From contig OU452219.1 in NCBI GenBank assembly GCA_911728455.2, positions 20,305,397 through 20,369,396 of the forward strand: a stretch of DNA of 64,000 bases, read 5' to 3'. A program made the translations under genes and the position numbers. Below the pieces are notes generated by a model, which had not been told where the DNA came from, made no database searches, and saw only the letters and a program-made list of their open reading frames with translations. Source of the DNA: Marthasterias glacialis (taxonomy: Eukaryota; Echinodermata; Asteroidea; Forcipulatida; Asteriidae). Each line of letters opens with the position of its first letter. Within the stretch, counting starts at the first letter, position 1. Shown here in pieces: positions 11,601-23,236 of this stretch.

Positions 11601-14600
11601 TCACAGGTTCAAATCCCGCTCAAGTCAATTTGTCTTTCTTCACCCCAAAACTGAATTCAGTTTATATCTGGTGGCCGTTTTCTTACCTTTTTCTAAGAGT
11701 TGCGTCACAGACTTTCACTACTCGAATAATGTCCTTCTGTGTTCTGTTGAAATTGTGCAAGCGAGCTGCAACCAATAATGCTGTTAAAACAAAAAATAAA
11801 CGCTTACTTTAAAGTATTTTTTATTTTTTTTTGCTTTTTGCTAACTTCTGTAAGCTAATGAACATAGCTTAGTTTTGTTCATGAGTAAACGCCACTTAAA
11901 AATATTTTCAGATAACTTGCTTTGAAATTTACTTGATATTCTCTTATAGGCTCATCTGTACTGGACAATATCCTTTTAAAAAAGAAATGCTGATTATTAG
12001 TATACTTAACTACCAGAACTTGGGTCCGGTGCACTAGACCACTCAGTAACGATTGGCTCACAGGCTTTGGTACATCTTAGGACTTATAAGAGATAACTCT
12101 ACTTTGTTACAAACACACCTTTTAGTTGTGTGCAGTTATAAAACATAACCCTGGGGAAATATGGTGGGCGAGTCCGGGGGAAGGCTACTTCCCCCTCCCA
12201 CACTTCCATGAAACAACCAAGGACTTCACAAACTATACATGTATGAGCTAGTTGTCACATACTATCAATTCTCTCAAGTTTTGGAAGGAGAATAGCTACA
12301 TGTAACCTCCAAAAAGTACATTCATGTTTCAGCAATAGGTCACATTCATGAGAGAAACAACCCTGATTTGTCCTGGGAGGGATTATTTTTCATAGGCAAA
12401 TTAATTTCAAGGTTTACATTTGTATCTACAATCTAGCAATATTTTCAAGTACAAGTTGCAGCCATTTTAATTTTGTAACACGCAGCTCGATAGGAGTCAA
12501 CGTGAGGCTTGTGTATAAAGTTGTTTTGTTTTTTTGTTGTCTGAGCCCATTTCATAGAGCTGCTTTAAAGCAGAAAAAGTAGCTAAGCACAAAACAATGT
12601 TGCTAACTAGAATAAGGTTACCAGCCTAAATACCATTATACATGTACCGTCTGTGACTGGTATCCTGCAAATTTTTGCTGAGCGGAAATTTATTGAGCAA
12701 AATTGTCTACTTAAGCAGCTCTCCAAAACTGGGCCCTGGGGTTAAACTTTTACTCTGTGTGGTACATGTAAGTCTTTGTTAAAGGGGCTGTGTCGTCACG
12801 ATTGTAGCAGGCCTGTGGCTGTGCATGGAAAGATGAACTCTCACACCCAGATACTACACACGTGCGTGCTTGCGGTCAAATCACAAAGGGTGCCATCTTT
12901 GTCAAACTGTGATGTGACCGCCGGCGTGCACACGCTCGTAGTAGCTGGGTTATTTCATTTGCTGATGTAATCATGACAACACAGCCCCCATCAAGTAGTC
13001 TGGGAACCAAATATGAACAGACAAACCTGCTCCACAGAGGCCCGAAGGCCTTCGTCCTGTATGCATCCAGTCACGCTTCATCCGCCCAACAAGCCGTAAC
13101 GCTGTCATGGAGACTTCATGTGTCTTTTCTGTAAACTCTAACTTGTGAGCAAAACGGTGGATGTACAAGCAAGGATCTGGACAGGAGAAAATTGACCAAA
13201 AAAAAACCACTATGAAAAAAAAAAGGGTTTATATAATTCCCCATCACAAACAAGAAAACAAAATATTTCAAAAAAACATCTTCACACAACCTTTTAACCT
13301 TTTAACAAATGATTTTATACTTCATCACCTAGTTTCCACAAAAGTGAAACATGTAGTTTGTTTCCAGAAATTTTTACACACCAGGGCTCACCCTTAACAC
13401 AAGCCCGGCGTACATTGTCTAGTAAAAACTGCTATGGGCTAGTAAACATCACTTCTCAACTTGCCCTGTGGGCTACTAAAAGCTGTGCAAGTTACTTGTT
13501 TATAATGCTCATACTTCTTCCTTTTCAGATGAGATTAAATAATGTAATAGAAATGTAGAAATTAAGTAATAGAAATTAAGTGTGTGAGTGCATGGAGGAA
13601 CCTCCATGGAGAGTGTTACTTCATTTGACTGTTAAACTGGTTGTGATCGCTACCATTAGTATCAGGAAGAAACATTTATGACAATACAAGTTTTAAAATT
13701 TGGGCAACGAAAACTTCCTGGGGGCAAGTAAAATGCTCAGTTTACTAGCCCCTTAGGCTACTTTACAAAAAGTTTAAGCGCAAGGCCTGCATACATATGA
13801 AATATTGTGCAATGAAATGCGATCAGTTTCCCAGTACCTGATACCTGTAATCCTCCTGCCCTCAACACAATAAAAACACAATAAAAACACAATAAAAACA
13901 GAGGCACTGTCTCCTCATCTCAGACCAATACACCACCCCTACCACGATAATGGTATGACCTTCAATTTCCTTTTGACAAGGCATTGTGGGAAATCAATGG
14001 CTGAACTAGCACAGGCAGGAACAGGAAGTCAGTTTATGATCAGGAAGAATCATATATCATCAGTAAGCAAACCTTTTGTTTATTGTAGCAATATTTTGTT
14101 AATCTTTAGTGAGTGTGGAAAATACCAATGTAACTTTGTGTTTTTGCAGCTATAAAATGCAGTATTTTTTTAATTTTAAGGGTCGTCTGTCAGACGCAGT
14201 GTCATTGTAATTGTATAGGAATCATTGAATGAATGTAGCCATTTTTGGATGGGATTCATTTTTGCATTTTTATGAAGAAATGAGTAGTTATATTCTCACT
14301 AAAAAAACATATGCTGGTGTTGATTGTAATGAAAGGTGAGGTTTGCCAGGTAATTTCCTACCTCAGTGGTTTTAATAATGCACAAAGGTGTGTGCTTTTT
14401 AGTTGAAAGCGTTGCATAAATTTGCAGGTCAACCCTGTCAATATTGACAATAATGTCATTCATGCATGACTAGTAACGTTATGTTGAACTGGTTCATAAT
14501 TGATGTCCACATGACTATGAAAACATTTGTAGCTCAGAGGAGACACATGATAGTTCTGATAAATGTAAGCATAGTCTGAGCATGGAAGAAGGAATCTCTT

Positions 14601-17600
14601 CAGTGGTCTGACGAAAAAAAAACCCTGTTTACCAAAAAAACTGTTGTCGGCAGTTTATCCAATTGGCAATAGGGACTTTGTAAGGTGTAACTTTTTCTTA
14701 AGTATCTGAAACCACCATAAAGCCCAGTTCATATTTCACGTGAATTTGACATCACAAATTCGGGACAACAATTCACTCAAGTTGAAATTTTTTCGAAATT
14801 CGCTGTGAATGTAGGAGAGTGCTGTCAAGTTCGCTTCACATTCGCGTGAAGTATGAACTAGGCTTAAGTCTTTCAACATTTGAATGGACATGCAGGCTTA
14901 TACTGAAAAGAATTTGAGTTGATTGGAATCATTCATTTTTTCATCAGGCCCTTCTCTTAAATTTCATTCAAAAAATGGTTGGAAAAGGCAGGTAACTTTT
15001 TCCGTCCATTTTTTTATGTAAATTATTGGTTGATTTAGAAGATATATATTTAAAAAAAATCAAATGAATCAACTCAAAATTATTTTCAGTATAAGCCTTC
15101 CTGTCCATTCACAAGTTGAAATAAATTTGGGTGGTTTCATGTACTTAAAAAAAGTTACAACCATTGGAAAAACTGCTAACGTGACGGATGCAAAGTGGTC
15201 CCTTTATTGTGTCTCCTGTCTTAAAAACTCCCTCAAGGTATGCGTTAATTTAAAGTGATAAGTTTCCCCAAGTTCTCGCACCATCTTGGGATGATCTAAT
15301 TGCATGGTCTCCAAGACTTCAAGGATTAAGATACATGACATGAACGAGGGACATTGCAGCCATGAACATAGAGGCAGCCCATGTAACCATGTTAGAGTTA
15401 CAACATGCAATACATGATGTAAGGCTTCTATATGAGCTGCTGAACATTTGAAAAAATGCCCACAGAGGAGAACACTGAAATGTTTTTGTACCAAAATGGT
15501 GCAGGAGTAATGGAGGTCATCTGTTAGTGTTAACAATTTTATCATTTTTCACATTTTCAGTGGCTAACAAGGTCGACATATGTATTGAACAGTAAAAGAC
15601 TCATCCGTTATTTAAGCTATCGTCACCGACGCCACGAACTGACACATTAATGTACACAACAAAATATTTCTATTTAAAAAAGTTTTTTACATGATTATAC
15701 AATATTTGTCAAGGCCCACAATTCCATGAAAATTCAAATTTTTACGAGCTATACTTTTATGACAATTTAGCATGTCAACTTTGCATGAAAGTGACAAACA
15801 GGTTCCATCTACCACTGTAATGCATGGCACACACTACGCTCAAATGTCAACAAAAACGATTCCACAAACTGACACCAACCTAGTGTGTGAAGGGCGCATG
15901 CGCCCACAATCTGCTGTCCCCCAGTTTTACGACGTGACAAAGTAATGTTGTAACACATTGAAGGGTGTCACTTTGTGAAAACGGAGAAAGTCCGTTTTGC
16001 TTCCTTTCTTTTCGTTTCAAAAACTGACATGTAACCCACCTGTGTGTGTCAGTTCGTGGCGTCAGTGACGATTATGATTCAGACATGTGTACATGTATGC
16101 GTGCATGTATGGCAAAAATACAAGTAGGTAGATATCATGTTCATGTACAAGTAAGTTCATGCCCACACATGTACATCTGCAAGTTGTATCCAAATTATGT
16201 ATTATGTATATCAAACACCTTGTGTGTGTGGGTATTATTGATGTTTTAAAGAAAGTGCGTACGTACTCATGTTCTTTTTATGATGCCATAAATCATGGCT
16301 GTATCTGTTTTTGTTGAAATGTAAATGTCAAAATTTAACTTGTGATTGAGATCCCCATCCAATTGAAATGGATTTGTGTCTTCTTTTATCTAGGATTCCC
16401 ACAGAGATACTTAATCGGCTAGATTTCATGTAATCTTGGAGACTGCGTGGTCTGGTGAATGGTGTGAACAACCAGTCTTTCACATCACGCGGACAGTCAA
16501 CTTAATGTAACAATCCAAGATGGAGGCACTGAATCTTGGCGAGCCAAACATTCAGAATCTGAGCGGCGGGGAAAACCACGAAGTTGACAACCGCCCTTCG
16601 AACATGCCAAAGCAACATGCAGCCCCGAAGAGTCCGAACAATGCCCAGGGCATTTCACAAACCACTCTGCCGATTGAGATCCCCTCATCCGACGTCCGAA
16701 CACCCATCCAGGATATAGTGCAGCCAGAGAGTCCCATGCTGATCACCCCACGACGCCCACTTGGGCAGAACTGGCAAACCAAGGGGGCGACAGTACGGGA
16801 ACGCAACGCCTACATGTTTAACAACGATCTCATGAGTGACATTAAGTTTTTGGTCGGTCCTAAGAACACCGCCCAGCGAGTGCCAGCACATAAGTACATC
16901 CTTGCCTCGGGGAGCTCTGTGTTCTTTGCCATGTTTTATGGTGACCTTGCTGAAAACCAGTCAGAAATCACCATCCCTGATGTAGAGCTACAGGCCTTCC
17001 TGACACTGCTCAAGTAAGCACACCTTTTTTTGTTTTACAACCTGTAATAATTACATAGAAATTATACCCGAGAATCGGGACATCGGCGCCATTGCTTTGG
17101 TCTATGGAGCACAAAATAGTGTACCATCGGCATGCCTCAGCTAATGCCAAATCCCATCTGGTTACCATCGCTGTGAATGCGTATCAGAACAAAAACATAT
17201 GCGGAACGGCATGAACACACGCACCGCGATTACGCCACGCACTTTAATGATTGCCCTGGACATGGGCACGCTACAGCTGCGGATCACGTCTAGAAAACAC
17301 CCCATGTGCTGTCAACTGTTCAATTTGGGCAATTGTCTGGGTTTCCAAGGGTTCACTTTTGTGACGCCACAAGGAACAACACGGTTACATGGGGCGGTAG
17401 GAAGTCCCGGTTCTCTGGTTTATTTCTACGATTAAATTTATAACATTCCCCAAAACCTACCCAAAACATGCAAATCTACAGTACATAGAGTCACAAAATG
17501 TCAGTACACCCTACTGTGACAGCACTTTGATTCTTTGAGTACTTGGAGTACAATTTATATACAGACATCAATGGATCCGAAATTTGTTGGGAAACCGCAA

Positions 17601-20600
17601 GCAAGCTTCTTTCCCTAGGCAATTAGTTTCTTTGTAATGGGAGCTGAACAATACATGACTCATTCAACCACAAAATGCACTCAACTAAATTACTGCATCC
17701 CCCCCCCCAAAAAAAAATTTAAAAAAAAATCATGAATAAAGCAGGTATTGCATCTTAATGATAGTCCAAATGACTCACAGTCTTGGCAAGTCCGTCTGGA
17801 CCTGTTCCCAAAAACTGTAAAATGAACAGAAGATACACTTCATAGCATAACAACCCCACAGGTGCACAGATTAATTATCTAGCTGATTTGTTTCAAGGTT
17901 GGTTGATGGTGGGGATTTAAACCAAACGAAAATCTATTGACGAACCCCATAAAATAAATTTTACATGGTGTAACCACATATACAAACTAACAAAAATGAA
18001 AGATACTCTACGACCATGCACAGCCTCAAAACTTACAAGAAATAAAGTGTAATTTTTGTTTAACTTTGCATTTACATACATGTGGTACACTTGGGGGGGG
18101 GGGGGGGAAGGCGACTTGAGAAGTACATACTGTACAACCGGTTCCTTTCGGAATCACATATACCAAAAAAAAGATATAAACCACATGGTGTCACCGCAAA
18201 TCCTTACTTTATTGTATTCCCACCATGCAAACCTTGAAGTCTTATTTGCATTCTGTACACTGTACATATGTACAGTATGTCAAACTTTTCCTTGACTTTT
18301 TCCATTCATATTGTACATCCTTTTAAACCATCTTCCATTTTCTATATACGTAATTGTTTCTTTCAGATACTTGTACTGTGATGAAGTGGACCTCACACCA
18401 GACAATGTGTTAACCACTCTTTATGCAGCCAAGAAGTACATCGTGCCTCACCTGGCCCAGGCCTGTGTCAGTTTCCTAGAGCGAAGTCTGAGTGCGAGGA
18501 ACGCTTGCGTGCTCTTGAGTCAGAGCCATCTGTTTGAGGAGCCGGACCTAATGCAGCGATGCTGGGAAGTCATCGACGCTCAGGCTGAGGTGGCCCTCTC
18601 ATCAGACAGCTTCTTGGATGTAGACTTTAAGACGTTAGAGAGCATACTGATGCGAGAGACACTCAACGTCAAGGAGATTGTGCTCTTCCAGGCAGTCTCG
18701 CGGTGGGCAGATGCTGAATGTAACCGCAAGGGGTTGCACCCCAACCCGGAGAACAAGCGTAAGGTACTTGGCAAGGCACTGTACCTGGTGCGCATCCCCA
18801 CTGTGCCGGTGACCGAGTTCGCTAACGAGGCAGCACAGTCGGGTCTTCTCACTCTCTTGGAAACCACCAATGTGTTTCTCTACTACATGGCCAAGAATAA
18901 GCCCAAACTACAATTTGTCTGCCTGCCAAGAAAGGGCCTGCAAACCTGCAAGGTCCATCGCTTCCAGTCCTCTGCGTACCGCAGTAATCAATGGCGCTAC
19001 AGAGGCAGATGTGACAGTATACAATTTTCCGTCGACAAGCGCATCTTCATTGCTGGTTTCGGACTTTACGGCTCCAGCTCTGGAGCCGCAGACTACGGTG
19101 TCAAAATCGAGCTGAAGCGAAGTGGCAAGATTCTCGGAGAAGCACAGACAAAATTCTTCTCCGACGGCTCGAGCTGCACCTTCCCGGTGATGTTCCCCAA
19201 TCCAGTGCAAGTTGAGCCCCATGCATACTACACTGCCAGTGTCATACTCTGCGGTTCGGAGCTGAGCTATTTCGGACAGGAAGGACTGACTGAAGTCACC
19301 GACCACAACGTGACATTTCAGTTCCAGTGCTCACCGGAGAGCACCAATGGAACTGGCGTTCAGGGAGGTCAAATCCCTGAGCTCATCTTCTATGCATAAT
19401 TAATAAGACTGACCCATGAACCTTTTTATCCCCTGAAGAATCTGAATCTCAGTGTCTTACAGTAGTGGCTACGTGGTTCTTACATGTAAATTATAACAAG
19501 TACTGTATATTTTAGGATCAGTGTACAATGTAGCAAACTACAGTGTACTGTTCAGTACATGTAGAATAGAATAAATTATTGTGTAACTTCGTACAAACTG
19601 TTACCATGTCCTCTCAGTAGATGTATTTTAGTGATAAACTGTCAATGTACTTCACTACGCAGATTAAAATCTTACTTCTGTTTAACGTTTGTACGCTGCT
19701 AGGTTTCTATTGACTTAAGAGCACAGGAGGTTCTCAAATCTGATCTGTTTTGGGCGTCCCAGATGATGGGATAGCCGCCTCCTCAAGAAAATCACTGCTA
19801 CGTTAGGAGGAAACTTGAGGTTTGCTGGGGGGGAAAGAGATACAATGAAGTGTCTTGAAGTTTTCAAAACACACTGATGATTTTTGTACAGGTTCTGTTA
19901 CAATGTATCTCTCCTCTTTCCAACAATAGACAGGGTAGTTCTCACACTGTACAAGGTGGTGAGGACCTACTCTGTACTTTATTTATGCTGCTTAGACAGC
20001 CAGACTTGTATTTTGTACTCAAGTTCACATGGTGTAGGTAGGAGCTACACTGTATACATATCTGGTAGTGTAAATGAATCAATTCCTAATAAGAATCTAC
20101 ATAGTACACTGTACATATTTAATATGCATGTCAACTGCACAGTACCTGTATACTCAATCAAGAAGTCTTAGATCTGCAAGTGCATTGTATTTTACCTGAA
20201 TGTGGACGTGAGCATGTGTATGTTTTCCCTGTCACACACCACAACTTTCTCATGTTCACTTCCACCTACATGTACTTGCGTGCATTAACGCGCACATAAA
20301 ACTCCACAATACTAAATACATGAAAAACACAGCTTATTTACAAAACAGTTGCTTGTTCGTAGAGAGCATTATAAGGAAAGTGTTCATGTTGTTTGAAACA
20401 GTCGCATGACGCTCATTGTAATCGTGCAGTGTTAGATGTGACTGAACTTAATAGTAATACTTTTTGAACATGTTTTTTGAGATTGCATATTTTATCATTT
20501 GTAAGCTGGACGCCTTTTCAAGATGCCTGATACAAAAAACAAGTGGTAAATACACTGTATTACTGCCATACATTTCAAGGTTTCAATCTTAACATGAACG

Positions 20601-23205
20601 TATGTACTATGTACAATGTACTGTATTAAAAGGAGCATGTGCAGTTCACCAATGCTTTCTCTATTGTCACTCGGCCAACGAGACCAGTAAGTCTGCCATT
20701 TCACTCAGCATTCTCCCTCAACAGTGGTCTGCTGACCAACTGCTAATGGGTGGACTAGCTGGTAGTGAAATGACAAGCTAGAGTAAGCTCCATCAAGGAC
20801 CAATGGTTAACTGGTGGTTGGTTTGTGACGTAGGTAGTGCATGCGCACTGAAGTTGAAGTGCGAACGACTCTAGTCACAAATTGTCATACAAAGTCAACA
20901 CCACCATAAGAAAATAGCGGTGGCCAGTTTGCGTACGTCTTTGGACGAGTTCATAGATGGAAGCCACAGGGACAATTATTTTCTCAGTATAAATAATCAG
21001 CATATCTCACAAGAGGTAACGGGTGCCTCAGATCATCCTGGACAAACAGTCCCCCAAATTTATGGCAAGCTATTTATTAAAGTAAATAAATTTATTGAGT
21101 AATTGCTGGTAAAATCAAATCTGTGTGATTGTTATAATAATAAGTCCGATCAACATTATCATTTTTCTGATCACTGGACCTCTCTGCTATTAAAAACAGC
21201 TAAATTGTAACTAGCGAGACAACTATCCTTGGATAGGCTGGTCGCAAATCGTCAACTAGATTAGTCCAACCATCGTCGACTAGTGTGCGTTCAATCAGAG
21301 ATATTCAAACTATGTTTAACTACAGTCCTTGATCGCACTTGCTCCTACATGTACATGTAACTGGTCCCCAAAAACTGGTCCAGGTTAGTCACTGAAAACC
21401 CTGACAATTCTGCAAGCTTTTCCATTGGTCTAAGTAAACTGTTCCCCCTCCATAAAAATTAAAGGAGCTTTGTTTTAAAAAAAATCACCTCCACAAAACA
21501 TTTGTCAAATGTTCAAATGAAATCTCTTTTAACTTGAATTACATTTTAAGCATGAATTATTCTCTAATGAATATTTGTTTCTGTACAAACTTACCTATAG
21601 CTGGAACATTGATGTGTAGTTCTTGTGACAGCTTCAGGTAAGTTTTCCCAAGAACATAAACATTAACCTGTTGGAGATACGTACATGTAGATGCAATTAG
21701 TTTAGAAAAGACTTGATCAACCCAAACACCCTTGAGTGATTGACTAGAATCCTTCCTCACTCCACCAAATTCCAACACCATATGGTACACTCAATACCCA
21801 AACTGTTTGACTCTGATTATGAGTTCTGCCTGATCCCATGTAAGGAATGATGTTTTTACTAAAGTGCAGTTCACCAGTCCAAGAGAATCAAACAAAACCT
21901 GCAGTTGGATTTTGAAGGTTTGGGGATGGTTAAGAGTTAATGACAAGACAATTGAAAGGTACAGGTTTTTAGCAGATTAGCATCCACCTTTCCAATGGCC
22001 TTTATTGGCCTGGTGTTCGCCTTGGTGCCCGTTTAAAATCTTTCCTGAACTTTCCCATTTTTTTAATCGTGGAATTTTCTCCAAATAAAAACCCTTAAGA
22101 CCCTTCTGGAATGAAATTCAAAGTCTGCTATTTATTTTTAGTGCTTAGGGTATAGATGAATTTGTTTTGAAGCAGGCAAGACTATCAACTTACATTATCG
22201 TTATGCTTTAACAATGGTCAGGCCTGACACTTCAAGGAGGCAAAGGATGCCATTGCCTCCGTTGCCCCTGGTCATTGCCTTGGTGTGAGGTGCCCTAATA
22301 TCAAGACAAAATATGCCTTGGTGCCCTTGCCCTTCAAGAACGAAGCAATCAGGCCTGAATGGTTGTGTTTCTATGACACATTGTGGCATGTCGTAGATTT
22401 GATGCAATGACATGATCATGTCGTCGCCGTTTTCACAAAGTGACGAATCTGCAACACAGCCAAAATTCTGTGCTTGGAGAAAATCCCATTTGAAGTTGAA
22501 CTATTTTTTTCAAACTGTTGTTTCGGACACTGCTTAATATTTTGTCTTTAAATTTTCCTACCATAATAAAGCTGTCTTCTTCATTCATACAGAACTGTCA
22601 ATATGTTTTCAATCTTGCAACTGTTTTGATGAGTTAATTCGTAAACACATTCGTCACTTCATGAAAAAAGAACAAACAAGACTTGCAAGCAGAGCACCAA
22701 TGCATATTGAGATTCCTCCCTTTGTGAAAATGCTAAACTTAAATAGGTCTACAGATTTGTCACTTCGTTGGAAACACAATCGTCAGAGCATGTGTGTTTG
22801 GCACCATGCCAGTTCTGCGTATTTTAATGGGTAAAGTGGCAAATCGTCACTTCAAGAAAACGCAAAGTGGCAAATCTAGTGATTCGTCGGTCATGCTAAT
22901 TAGTGTAATTGCGAAACTATTAGGTTTTAGGTCTTGAACAGCGATGAGTATGTCAAGAACTTGTACAAAAACCGGTTTGCCAAATTTCGGACACATTTGT
23001 CACTCCGCGAAAACGGTGACGAGTGTTTGTGCACATGTACAGGCAGTTGCATTTCCAGGATTCCACAAAAAGGAGTGTGAATCTAGCCTGAGAATAACGG
23101 GACATACAAATCTGGCCTGTTTTTGGCTGTCAAAAACATTTCTTCTCTCATTGCCTCACGTATGTGTTCATGTACATGGTGTTGTGTTTCCAAGAGATTT
23201 TTGAT

Positions 23206-23236
<31 letters not shown>

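Larger units (their letters stand above)
13177..16519. other. BRF1 intron 5, left part; upstream flank of BTBD6-like gene
   Basis: No coding signal. It holds four inverted-repeat elements in a row: 13381-13789, 14718-14866, 14880-15112 and 15618-16073. The last is about 450 bp upstream of the BTBD6-like start codon. At 16381-16394 a pyrimidine-rich run ending in CTAG could be an acceptor for a 5' UTR exon of that gene. No TATA box is evident. Confidence 0.7.

Noticed and set aside
18580-19306. Open frames opposite the BTBD6-like exon 2 (minus strand).
   Set aside because: Mirror frames of a conserved, G+C-rich exon; they match no family and the plus-strand protein is unmistakable.
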